Origin: Zoogloea oryzae
GTDB taxonomy: Bacteria > Pseudomonadota > Gammaproteobacteria > Burkholderiales > Rhodocyclaceae
Assembly (NCBI RefSeq): GCF_030161255.1
Contig: NZ_BSPX01000008.1
Location: 1-64,000 of the forward strand
Direction of reading: 5' to 3'
DNA: 64,000 nt
The notes beneath the pieces are model-generated. The model did not search any database, had not been told where the DNA came from, and saw nothing but the letters and a program-made list of their open reading frames with translations. Made by a program: the position numbers and the translations under genes. Positions 51,247 through 62,200 of this stretch are shown piece after piece. How positions within the stretch are numbered: position 1 is the first letter of the stretch; every line of letters begins with the position of its first letter.

Positions 51247-52026
51247 ATGAAAACCCTCCCGAGCCGTCTGGTCGTTTCCCTCTTCGCAGCCTTCGTTGCG
51301 CTGCCCGCCTTTGCCCAGACTGTTGCCACCGTCAACGGCACCGCCATCCCCCAGGCCCGTGCCGACGTGATGATCTCCGAGCAGAAGTCCCAGGGTGCCC
51401 CTGAATCCGAGCAGCTGCGCAACGCCGTCAAGGAAGAACTTGTCCGCCGCGAGATCCTCTCCCAGGAAGCCCGCAAGAAGGGCTTCGAAAAGAACGGCAG
51501 CGTCCAGGCCCAGATGGAACTCGCCCGCCAGGCCGTGCTGATCCGCGCCTACCTGCAGGATTTCGTGAAGACCCACCCCGTCACCGACGCCGATGTGAAG
51601 TCCGAATACGACAAGATCAAGGCCCAGCTCGGCGACAAGGAATACAAGGCCCGCCACATCCTCGTCGAGAAGGAAGAGGACGCCAAGGCCATCATCGCCA
51701 AGCTCGAAAAGGGCGAGAAGTTTGAAGATCTGGCCAAGCAGTCCAAGGATCCCGGCTCCCGCGAAAAGGGTGGCGATCTGGGCTGGGCCAACCCGGCCGG
51801 CTTCGTGAAGCCTTTCGCCGAAGCGCTCACCAAGCTCGAGAAGGGCAAGATCACCACCACCCCGGTGAAGACCGACTTCGGCTACCACGTCATCAAGCTC
51901 GAAGACAGCCGCGCCCTCAAGGCCCCGGCTTTTGACGAAGTCAAGGGTCAGCTCAAGCAACGTCTTGAGCAGCAGAGTGTCGAACGCCATATCGCCGACC
52001 TGCGCGCCAAGGCTGCCGTCAAGTAA
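51247..52026 (+). CDS. Periplasmic parvulin-type peptidyl-prolyl isomerase
   Basis: This 259-residue chaperone/isomerase has a signal peptide (VVSLFAAFVALPAFAQ) and a helical SurA-like N-domain. The parvulin domain runs from about residue 133 to 227 (KARHILVEKEEDA, DPGSREKGGDLGWA, FGYHVIKLEDS). It probably assists outer-membrane or secreted protein folding. It is the last gene of the yciB block and is followed by a strong terminator. Confidence 0.92.
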   Translation: MKTLPSRLVVSLFAAFVALPAFAQTVATVNGTAIPQARADVMISEQKSQGAPESEQLRNAVKEELVRREILSQEARKKGFEKNGSVQAQMELARQAVLIRAYLQDFVKTHPVTDADVKSEYDKIKAQLGDKEYKARHILVEKEEDAKAIIAKLEKGEKFEDLAKQSKDPGSREKGGDLGWANPAGFVKPFAEALTKLEKGKITTTPVKTDFGYHVIKLEDSRALKAPAFDEVKGQLKQRLEQQSVERHIADLRAKAAVK

Positions 52027-52050
52027 TTCGATCGACCGGCTCCAGCCTGA

Positions 52051-52078
52051 AAGCCGACGCGTCAGCGTCGGCTTTTTT
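52051..52078 (+). terminator. Terminator of the yciB-parvulin operon
   Basis: A perfect 10-bp stem AAGCCGACGC (52051-52060 with 52065-52074) with the loop GTCA is followed by more T. It lies 25 bases after the stop codon. Confidence 0.9.
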
Positions 52079-52150
52079 GCTTCTGGGGCCCGCCTCGCCG
52101 GCGACACGGCATACGGATAGGGCGGACTTCCACCTCGACGGGAGGTCAGG

Positions 52151-52492
52151 ATGGACAGGACATCAGCGCCGCGCCAGGAACCCTTCTGGCACCTCCTCTA
52201 CCGCTATCTGTGGCCCTTCGCGTGCTTTCGCGACGTGACCCAGGGCAGCCTCATCGAACGCCGGCAGAACTACCGCTACAACCGCCAGATGGGCGTCCAC
52301 CTCCCGGGATTCATGGCCAAGTGGGCCTGCCTCACGCTGGTGTTCTTCCTGCTCGGGCTGGCCTTCGAGGAACTGCTGGAAGTAATGCTCCCCGCCGCCT
52401 GCTGCTATGTCACGAGCACCTGGGCCCTGACGATCTGCGTCCAGCTCTGCGTTGCCTGGCTATGGCTACGGCGCTTTCCAGAGCTCCATTGA
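52151..52492 (+). CDS. Small membrane protein, unknown (113 aa)
   Basis: Two membrane helices are clear: ACLTLVFFLLGLAFEELLEV and VTSTWALTICVQLCVAWLW, the second with several Cys. The cytoplasmic N-terminus of about 55 residues is basic and aromatic (FRDVTQGSLIERRQNYRYNR, cited as its end RQNYRYNRQMG). A good GGGAGGTCAGG ribosome binding site precedes ATG 52151. No family is recognised. It stands alone between two terminator- or promoter-like regions. Confidence 0.75.
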   Translation: MDRTSAPRQEPFWHLLYRYLWPFACFRDVTQGSLIERRQNYRYNRQMGVHLPGFMAKWACLTLVFFLLGLAFEELLEVMLPAACCYVTSTWALTICVQLCVAWLWLRRFPELH

Positions 52493-52738
52493 CCTGAGGC
52501 GCGGAAAGCTGAGCCAACCACTCATACACTGCTGGCGAGTGAGAGCATGACCAAGTGAAGGGCCGTCAGCGGCGCCCCAATCTGGACATGACGAACGTGC
52601 GCCCAAGCAAAACGACTACCCACATTGATTTACACAATACAATGTGTATACACTTACAGGCATCACATCATTCACATTGAATGCCTGCAATGCCATCCGG
52701 GGTCACGATGGAAAATAGTGCGGGCTCCCTGATGCCCC
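52493..52738. other. AT-rich intergenic region with promoter-like patch
   Basis: No convincing gene is present here. The stretch 52610-52700 is clearly AT-richer than its surroundings. It contains TTGATT (52625-52630), 16 bases, then TATACA (52647-52652), a plausible sigma-70 promoter reading right, with the 10-bp perfect palindrome GTGTATACAC at 52644-52653 over the -10. It could drive the giant exoprotein starting at 53266, with a long leader. Confidence 0.45.
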
Positions 52739-53263
52739 ATGACACTCAGCCCATCCCATCCACAGCACCTCGCTCCGACGAGCCTCGGCAACGCCCATTC
52801 CCGCCAAACCTGCGACATCACCGCCAACGGCAGCCGCGACCACCAGGCTATTGACGGTCGCACCCAGCCCGACTGCGACTGCGGCGATCCCAGAAACAGC
52901 CAGATCCGGCTCAACCGCCTGGTCCACCGCTACGCCGGCACCAAGATCAGCGCCTCCCTCAAAGCCTGGGACCACCAATCCGGCGACACCAACGACGACA
53001 CCCAAGTCGCCATCCGGCGCCACAGCATGCCCGGCGGAACAGCCAGCCACGGCCCCCGTACCTCCATCATTCGCGCGCCCCTCGCCGCCCCCGCCCGCAC
53101 CACCTTTGGCGTCCGCAGCAACGCTTGTCTCCTGAACCACAACGTTTTCGCCGGCTCACCCCCGTCTCGGTCGCCCGACTTCCAGACGCCCATCGCCTTG
53201 ATGGGCTTCGCCATCGGCCTGACCTGCCACCCCCTGGCCATCCCCCCTGAATCGGGCTTCTGA
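52739..53263 (+). CDS. Doubtful ORF before the giant exoprotein (174 aa)
   Basis: The frame has GC-rich third codon positions like real genes here and ends two bases before the exoprotein ATG. The product has no recognised domain, little hydrophobic core, and no signal peptide, and no ribosome binding site precedes the ATG. It may be an unusual leader gene, a decayed gene or chance. Other frames in the same stretch are low-complexity and less convincing. Confidence 0.3.
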   Translation: MTLSPSHPQHLAPTSLGNAHSRQTCDITANGSRDHQAIDGRTQPDCDCGDPRNSQIRLNRLVHRYAGTKISASLKAWDHQSGDTNDDTQVAIRRHSMPGGTASHGPRTSIIRAPLAAPARTTFGVRSNACLLNHNVFAGSPPSRSPDFQTPIALMGFAIGLTCHPLAIPPESGF

Positions 53264-53265
53264 CC

Positions 53266-56200
53266 ATGAACCGACTGTGTTTCCGCCTCGTCTTCAACCC
53301 CACCCGCGGCATCCCGATGGCTGTCGCCGAAAACGCCCGCAGCCATCCGAAGGGCGGCACCCCTGGACGCAGCGCATCGCCCGGCCGCTCCGTGCGCACA
53401 CCCTGCCAGACGCACCTTCGGGCCCTCACCGCCGGGGTCATGCTCATCACCGGGAGCCTGCTATGGCCCGCCCAGGTCAGCGCGCAGATCGTCGCCGACG
53501 GCCGCGCTCCCGGCAGCCAACGCCCGACCATCCTGACCGCCCCGAACGGCGTCCCCCTCATCAACATCCAGACGCCCAGCGCCGCCGGCGTATCGCGCAA
53601 CACCTACAGCCAGTTCGACGTCCCTGCTGCCGGCACCATCCTCAACAACGCCCGCAGCAGCGCCACCACCCGCCTCGGCGGACTCGTGCAAGGCAACCCC
53701 TGGCTCGCCACCGGCACAGCAAGGGTCATCCTCAACGAAGTCAATGCCGCCAACCCCAGCCAGCTGCTCGGCTACCTCGAAGTCGGAGGCGCCCGTGCGG
53801 AAGTCATCATCGCCAACCCGGCCGGAATCCTCTGCAATGGCTGCGGCTTCATCAACGCGAGCCGTGCCACCCTCACCACGGGCACGCCCGTCATCACCGA
53901 CGGCCGCCTCGATGGCTACCGCGTCGGCACGGGTACGCTCGTCGTCGATGGCCTCGGGCTCGACGCGCGGGACACCGATTTCACCCAGCTCATCGCGCGG
54001 GCAATCCGGCTGAATGCCGGCGTGTGGGCCGCGGATCTTCAAGCCATAACCGGCGCCGCCGAAGTCGCGGCGGACGGCAGCAGCGCAACACCACGCCCCC
54101 CGGCCGGCTCGGCACCGGCGTTCGCCCTCGACGTCGCAGTGCTGGGTGGCATGTACGCCGGCAAGATTCACCTCATCGGCACCGAAGCTGGCGTAGGCTT
54201 CCGCAACACCGGCCAGATCGGAGCTTCAGCCGGAGAAGTGCGCATCGACCAGCGTGGCTGGATCGACAACAGCGGGCAGATAGACAGCGCCACCCGGCTG
54301 ACCATCACCACACCCGAAACCCTCACCAGCAGCGGGGCACTGCACGCCGGCACTGACGCCGTACTGAGCGGCCACGCAGGGCTCAGCCTTGATGGCAGCG
54401 CCGTTGCCGGTGGCGACCTCAGTCTGTCCGCCAGCGCCCCTGGCGCGCGTCTGACCAGCGGCGCCGACGCCTGGCTCGTCGCCGGCCACGGCAACGCTGG
54501 CGGCATGCTCAGCCTCAGCGCCGCCGGCCCCCTGGCGGCGCACGGCACCCTTATCGGTGGCGCCGCCATCGACACAAGCGCTGCCAGTCTCGACCACTCG
54601 ACGGCCCGATTCACTGCCCCAGCCGTTCAGCTGCGCGCCACCCAGGGCGACCTGAATCTCTCGGCAAGCCGGCTCCACACCGAGGGCCGCCTCACCGTCA
54701 GTACGCCTGGGCTTCTTCGCAGCGCGACTGCCAACATTTCTGCCGGCCAGCTCGCGCTGGCAGCCCACGACCTCGACAACACAGGTGGCGTACTCCTCCA
54801 TCTGGGCACGGACCCGCTGCAGCTTGTATTTGCCGGCACCTTCAACAACAGCAGCGGGCGCCTTGCCAGCAACGCCGTCGCGATCAATCTCGGCGCTGCC
54901 ACGCTGTTCAATCGAGGCGGGCAGATCGAACACCGGGGCAACGGCACCCTCAGCCTCCGCGCCGACACTTTCAGCGGAAGCGACGGGCAACTCATTACCC
55001 AGGGCCAGCTCGACCTCACCGCGGGCCATCTCGACCTCGATCGCGCCCAGACCCAGGCCACGCATCTCACGATCACCGCCGCCGAGTTCAGCCACCGCCA
55101 GGGCACCCTCCTCCAGACCGGCAGTGCTCCGGCCTCACTCACCGTCAGCGGCCAGCTCCACAACCAGAACGGCCACATCGGCACCAACGCCGACCTCGCC
55201 CTCACCGTCGGCAGCCTGAACAACGACGGTGGCCGCCTTGAGGCACAGCACGGCAGCCTCGCCATTGGTGCTGACTTCATCAGCAACACCCGCGGTCAGC
55301 TCTACGCCACGGACGATCTGCGCGTCACCGCAGGCACCCTCACCAATCACGACGGCAGCGCCTACGCCATGCGCGATGTGGCCCTCGCACTCGCGGGCGG
55401 ACTCGAAAGCAGCGGCACGCTCGCTGCCGCCCGTCATCTGGGCGTCAGCGCGGCATGGATCCAGACCAGCCCCGGCAGCCACCTCGCCGCCGGTCTGCAG
55501 CCCGACGGCCGGCTTGAGGGCGACGGTGCGCTCACCCTCCAAGCCCGCTCAGCCCTCGCCGCCCACGGCCAGAACCTTGCGGCGGGCGCGCTCAGCATCG
55601 CCGCAAGCAGTCTCGACCTCTCCGGCAGCACAACCCGAGCCCGCAACCTCACCCTCAGCGCCGACCTGCTCGACGCCCACACAGCCCGCCTCGTGGCCAA
55701 CGGACAACTGCAAGCGCAGATCAGCGGCCACCTCGACAGCCGCGACGCCTATCTGAGCGCCGACCACCTCGACCTGAGCGCCGCCAGCCTCGACAACCGC
55801 GGCGGCGCCCTCATCAGTAGCGGTACCCGCGCCGCACACCTGCAAGTACACGACGAACTCACCAACCGCGGCGGGCAGATCGCCAGCAACGCCGACCTCA
55901 CCCTCAATGCAGCCACCCTCGACAATCGGGGCGGCAGCGTCGTTGCCACGCAAGACGCCCAACTCACCGTCCGCGTCGCCGGCTTGCTGGACAACACCGG
56001 CGGGCTCATTGCAGGCAATCACGGTCTCACCCTTGGCGCCTCCCGCCTCGCCAACGCCGCCGGGCAACTCGAAGCCGCCACGGGTTCCGCCCATCTCAGC
56101 ACCGACTTCTTCGACAACGCCAGTGGCCGCCTCTTTGCCGCCACCAACTTCACCCTGCGGGGTGGCGAGCTGGCAAACGGCAGCGGCAGCCTCTACGCCG

Positions 56201-59200
56201 GACGCGACGCCAACCTGGCCCTTTCCGGCGCCCTCCAGCACGACGGGGTGATCGCCGCCGCCCGCCACCTGGATGTCAGCGCAGCACGGATCAACGCCAC
56301 CTCCGGCAGTCTTATCGCCGCCGGCATGCAAACTGACGGCCACCTTGCCGACACCGGCTCGCTCAACGTGCAGGCCAGCTCAGCCATCACTGCCCACGGC
56401 CAGCACCTCGCCGCAGGCGCCCTCTCCCTCAGCGCCCCCGCTCTCGACCTCGGCAGCAGCCTCAACGCCGCCCATGCCATCCGCCTTGCGGCCGACACGC
56501 TAAGCCTGTCCGGCGCGAATGTCCGCGCCGAAACCACCCTCAACGCCCAAGCCGGCGACCTCCTCGACACCCGAGCCGCCCACGTCAGCGCAGCTGAACT
56601 CAGCCTTCATGCCCGGCGCCTCGACAACACCGGTGGCGACTTGCGCCAGACCGGCGGTGGTGCCCTGCACATCGCACTCCCCGGCGCCCTCACCAACACC
56701 GGCGGGCAAATCCACAGCAACGGCGACAACCTGCACCTCAGCGCTGCCGGCATGGACAACCGCAACGGTTTCATCGGCCATGCCGGCGGCGGCACGCTGA
56801 CAATCGACACCACCAACTTCACCGGCAGCGGCGGTCAGATCATCAGCAACGGCCACCTGAACCTGAGCACCCAGCGCCTTGTGCTCGACAACGCCACCAG
56901 CCAGGCCGACACCTGGCACATCAGCGCCAGCACCCTCGACCACCAGCGCGGCAAGCTGCTGCAAACCGGCAGTGGTACGAGCACCCTGAGCGTCGCCGCG
57001 CAGTTCGACAACAACGCTGGACGCGTCTCCAGCAACGGGGGCCTCGCTGTTGCGGCCGGCCAACTGGACAACCTGGGCGGCACCCTCCTCGCCACCCTCG
57101 ACCTCAATCTCCAGGCTGCCAACCTCAACAACCCGGATGGCACCCTGTACGCTGGCCGCAACGTCACCCTCGCTGTCGCCGACACCCTCACCCACGGCGG
57201 CGTGCTCGGCGCGGGGCGCGACCTCGGCATCACCGCCGGCACCGTCGCTGCGGGCGCCGGCAGCCTCCTGGCCGCCGGCCTTCAGGCAGACGGACACCTC
57301 GCCAGCGACGGCAGCCTCTCGCTCAGCGCCCAACGCCAGCTCGACGCCCATGGCCGCCAGCTCGCCGCCGGCAGCCTCATGTTCGACGCAGCCCAGCTCG
57401 AGCTTTCCGCCAGCCAGAGCGCCGCCGCCTCCATCCAGCTCACCGCACGCAGTGGCGATCTCCGTGCAACCGGCGCCGACATCAGCGCGAGCAACCGGCT
57501 ACAGACCCAGGTTGCCGGCCTCCTCGACACCCGCCTGGCCCATCTCAATGCCGCCGCCCTCACACTGCGCGCTTCCGCCCTCGACAACACCGACGGCGAG
57601 ATCGTACAAACCGGCAGCAGTGATCAGCACCTCGAACTACCCGGCACCCTCGTCAATACCCGTGGCCGCATCGCCAGCAACGGCAACGCCTTGAGCCTTG
57701 CCGCAGCCACCCTCGACAACACGGCCGGGCGTATCGAGCACGCTGCGACCGGCCAGCTGAGTATCCGCGCAGCCACGCTCCTCGGCGACGGCGGCCAGAT
57801 CGCCAGTGCCGGCAAACTCGATCTCGTCGCCCACCGCGTTGAGCTTGCCGGCGCCTCCACCCAGGCCGTCGGCCTGGCCCTCAGCGCAGACAGCCTGAAC
57901 AACCAGGGTGGCACCCTCTGGCAAACCGGCACCAGCGAAGCCCACATCAACGTCGCCAGCATCCTCGACAACCGCGACGGGCAGATCGCCGGCAACGGCG
58001 CAGTCAAGCTCGCTGCCAACGTTGTCGACAACCGCCACGGCGAGATTGCCAGCACCCAGGCCCTCACCGCTGCGGCCAACCGCCAGTTCGACAACCGCGA
58101 CGGCGGACGCGTCCACGCCGGCCATGACGGCCTGATCACCACCTCCGTGCTTGCCAACACAAATGGTGAAATCACTGCCGGCAGCCGGCTGGACGTCACC
58201 GCAACCACCCTCGGCAACGCCTCCGGCCTCATCGCAGCCGGCACCGATCTGAACCTGACCGGCGCCGAGATGGACAACCGCAGCGGATCCCTGGCAGCCA
58301 TCGCGGGTGGCCTCACACTCACCGCCGGCGGGCTCACCACCAACGCAGGCGGGCACATCGCAGCTGCCCGTAGCCTCACCCTCGCCAGCGGCCAACTCGA
58401 CAACACCCGCGGCACGCTCGTCGCCAGCAGCGCCACCGTAACCAGCCGTGGCCCCCTTGCCAACCGCGACGGACACATCGTCGCCTCCGGCAGCCAGGAC
58501 GCCGGCACCCTCACCGTAACCAGCGGCCCCCTCGACAACCAGGGAGGCCTGATCCAGGCCAGCGGTCACCTGCTCATCGACACCCGCGGCGCCGATCTCG
58601 TCAATCGCGCCACCCTCGCAACCGGCGGCATCTTCGGTGGCGCCGATGTTGTGCTCCGCAGCGGTCTTCTCGACAACCAGGCCGGCTACATTGGCGCCGG
58701 CCGCCTTGAAGTCCTCGCCGACAAAATCGACAACACCATCGGCGGCACCGTTGCCAGCCTCGGCGTCACCACCGTCACGGCAACGGCGCTGCACAATGCC
58801 GACGGGCGTATCCAAAGCACGGGCGATCTCAGCCTCGCGGTCGCCAGCAGCATCGACAACACCCGCGGCGCGATCCAATCCACCCAACACGCCCAGCTCA
58901 GCGCAGCCGCAATACTGAACAACAACACGCGGGGCCCCGGCCTGGGCATTCAGGGCCGCACCGTCGAGCTCGTCACGCCGCGGCTCGACAATCGCGACGG
59001 CCTGCTCGCCGCCGATGACAGCCTGCGCGTCACCAGCACCGGTCACATCGACAACACCCGAGGCCTTTTGAGCGCCCTCGGCAGCGTCGTGCTCCACGAC
59101 CCCAACCCGCGGCCAACCCTCGCAATCATCAACAGCGGTGGCGAAATCCTCGCCGGCCGGCAACTCTCGATCTCCGCCGCAACACTCGGTGGCGACGGGC

Positions 59201-62200
59201 GCCTGCTCAGCTGGGGTGATCTCGACCTGCACCTCGCTGGCGATTTCGGCAACAACGGTGAAATTCGCGCCAACGGCAACGCCAGGCTTGCGCTTTCAGG
59301 CACCTTCACCAACAGCGCCAGCCTCGCCGCTGGCGGCCACCTCGACTTACGGGTCGCAGCCCTCGACAACCGGGCCACTGGCGAAATGCAGGCCGGCTCG
59401 GCACTCCTCGCCAGTTCCACCCTGGTGAACCGCGGCCTCATCGACGCCAGCGACGCGCGCCTCGAAAGCGCCCTCCTTGACAACCTAGGTAGTGGCCGCA
59501 TCTACGGGGACAACCTGGCAATCCAGGCCGCCACCCTCACCAACGCCGCAGAAGACGGCAGCGCGCCGGTGATCGCCGCGCGGAAGCGCCTCGACATGGG
59601 CATCGGCAATCTCATCAACAGCGAGCACGGTCTGTTATTCAGCGCTGGCGATCTCGTCATTGGCGGTGGACTCGACACCACCAGCCACGCCAGCGGCCAA
59701 GCTCGCACCGTGATCAACCGCAGCGCCACCATCGAAGCCCTCGGCAACCTCACCCTCAGCGCCGAGCGCATCGAAAACCTGGACACGCACTTTGCCACCG
59801 AGGTGGTGCGTACGTCGGTCACAGCGCATCGGGAGTTCTCGTTCAAGGAGCACCCCGAGCGCTACGACGCGTCTGAAGTTCACTATGAATACAGCTTCGA
59901 TGACGACGGAGTCCGGACTCTCGTCGTCAACCAGCCTTACGACGACGGCCGCCTGACCTCCAGCGAATGGTTTGTCGAATACAACTTCAACCGCACCGTC
60001 GATGAGGTACGCCTGCTCGCCAGCGACCCGGCCCGGATTCTGGCCGGCAGCAATCTGCACGTCACCAGCGCAGCGCTCACCAACGACATGAGCCAGATCA
60101 TCGCCGGGCGGCAACTCCGGCTGGAGCTCGCCACACTGGATAACCGCACTGCCACCGGCACGCGCACGGCCACCGACATTGGGGAGGCAATCGATTACTG
60201 GCGGTTCAAGGAAGACGGGCGCGACAGCCAGGGAACGCTGCTCGCCGACTACGCCCCCGCCCCACGCATCCAGACCTATGCGCTGGTCACACCCATCCTC
60301 GCCGAAAACACCACGGTCGCCGGAAGCGGAACAAGCATCGGGCACAGGTCCATCGACGCCCTCGTGGCAACGGCGACCGGTAGCCATGCGACCACTCCCG
60401 CCTCACGTACTCCGGTGCTCATCGAGGTGCGCAGCAGCGTGGACACCGGCAACCGGATCACCGGCAAGATCCTCGATACCGCCACGCCGACCACCATCGC
60501 ACGGGATACCGGTGTTGTCCCCACGAGTCCGGCGGTGACCATCCCCCCCCTGGCGCAAATCAACACGACGGACAGCCCATCGCAAACCGTAGCCCAAAGC
60601 ACCCCGGTATCCCGTGACGCAGCAACCGCAGCCGACAGCGTCACCCCTCGGACCTCCGCGATCCCCACCGGCAATACCATCGCCAGCAACACGCAGACCG
60701 TTGTGCGATCCATCGCGCCCTCCTTCACCCTGCCCAACAGCAGCCTGTTCCGCCTGAACGCAGACACCCGCGCCCGCTACCTCATCGAGACCGACCCGCG
60801 CTTCACCGATGCGCGCCTGTGGCTTAGCTCCGACTACCTCCTGGGCCAACTCGCAAGCGACCCGAACGCAGTGCAGAAGCGCCTCGGCGACGGCTTTTAC
60901 GAACAACGCCTCGTGCGCGAGCAGATCGCCCAGCTCACCGGCCAGCGTTTCCTCGATGGTTACACCGACGACGAGACCCAGTTCGCAGCGCTGATGACTG
61001 CCGGAGCCCGCTTCGCGCAGGCGTGGCAACTCCGCCCAGGCGTCGCCCTCAGCGCCGAACAGATGGCAGCGCTCACCACCGACATCGTCTGGCTTGTGAG
61101 CACCCCCATCACGCTCGCCGACGGCAGCGTCACTCACGTGCTCGTACCTCAGGTCTATGCCGTCGTTCGCGACGGTGACATCGACGGCGCCGGAGGCCTC
61201 CTTGCCGGCGCCAGCCTGTCCCTCGCAGCACAAGGCAGCGTGAAAAACAGCGGCACCCTCGCCGCACGCGAGCGCCTGGACCTCACCGCCGACACCCTGC
61301 GCAATGCAGGCGGTCGTATCAGTAGCAGCGCGGTCGATGCCCGAACGCTCGGCGATCTGGAAAACATCGGAGGACGCATCGAAGCCTCGCGTGCGCTGAC
61401 ACTCCTCGCCGGTCGCGATCTCACGGTGGCCAGCACCACTGCATCCACCCAATCCCGCCAGGGCAGCCGCACCGCCGTCGACCGGACCGCCACCGTCTAT
61501 GTCGGGGGCGGCGATCTCACCCTCGAAGCCGGCCGTGATCTCCACCTCGACGCCAGCCAGCTCATCAACCTCGCCCCCACCGGGGCCGGCCCGGCGGGCT
61601 CCACCACCCTCGTCGCTGGCCGCAATCTGGATCTCGGCACCCTGGCCGAAAGCCGCCGCCAGGAGATTGTCTGGAACGCTCGAAACTATCGCCGAGACGG
61701 AGAAGACCGCGAAATCGGCTCCACGATCCACACTACCGGCGACCTGCACCTGCAAGCCGGCCAGGACATCACCGCCCGCGCCGCCCAGCTCACCAGCGAT
61801 CACGGCGCCCTGACCGTCACGGCCGGGCGCGATCTCACCCTCATGGCCGGCACCCAACGTCAGCTTCTTGATGAAGCCCACCAGTACAAACAACGCAGCC
61901 TGCTATCCAGCACAACCATCACCACCCGCGATACGCTGGACAGCACCACAGCCCTCGCCAGCACCCTGAGCGGCGACACCACCACCCTGTATGCCGGCCG
62001 GGACATCCGGGTCATGGGCAGCAATGTGGTGAGCACGGAGGGCACTGCACTGGTGGCGCAGCGTAACTTCACCGTGGAAAGCATCGTGACTTCCAACACC
62101 CAATCTCACCAAAGTCAGACAAAGAAGAGCGGTTTGCTAGGAGGAAGTGGTGTCGGCTTCACCATTGGCTCACAGCAACTCAAGGACGCTACCAGCGACA

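Noticed and set aside
52703..53140. Minus-strand ORF of 145 codons before the exoprotein
   Set aside because: The Gly/Ala/Val-rich product looks like an antisense shadow; the plus-strand frame in the same stretch has better codon bias, though it is itself doubtful.
57637..59232. Minus-strand 531-codon frame inside the FHA-like gene
   Set aside because: It is antisense to the FHA-1 repeats and has no domain; the plus frame is uninterrupted and has clear family motifs.
54200..59800. Regularly spaced short repeats resembling a CRISPR array
   Set aside because: The repeats are degenerate, lie inside a coding frame and have no constant spacer length or adjacent cas genes.
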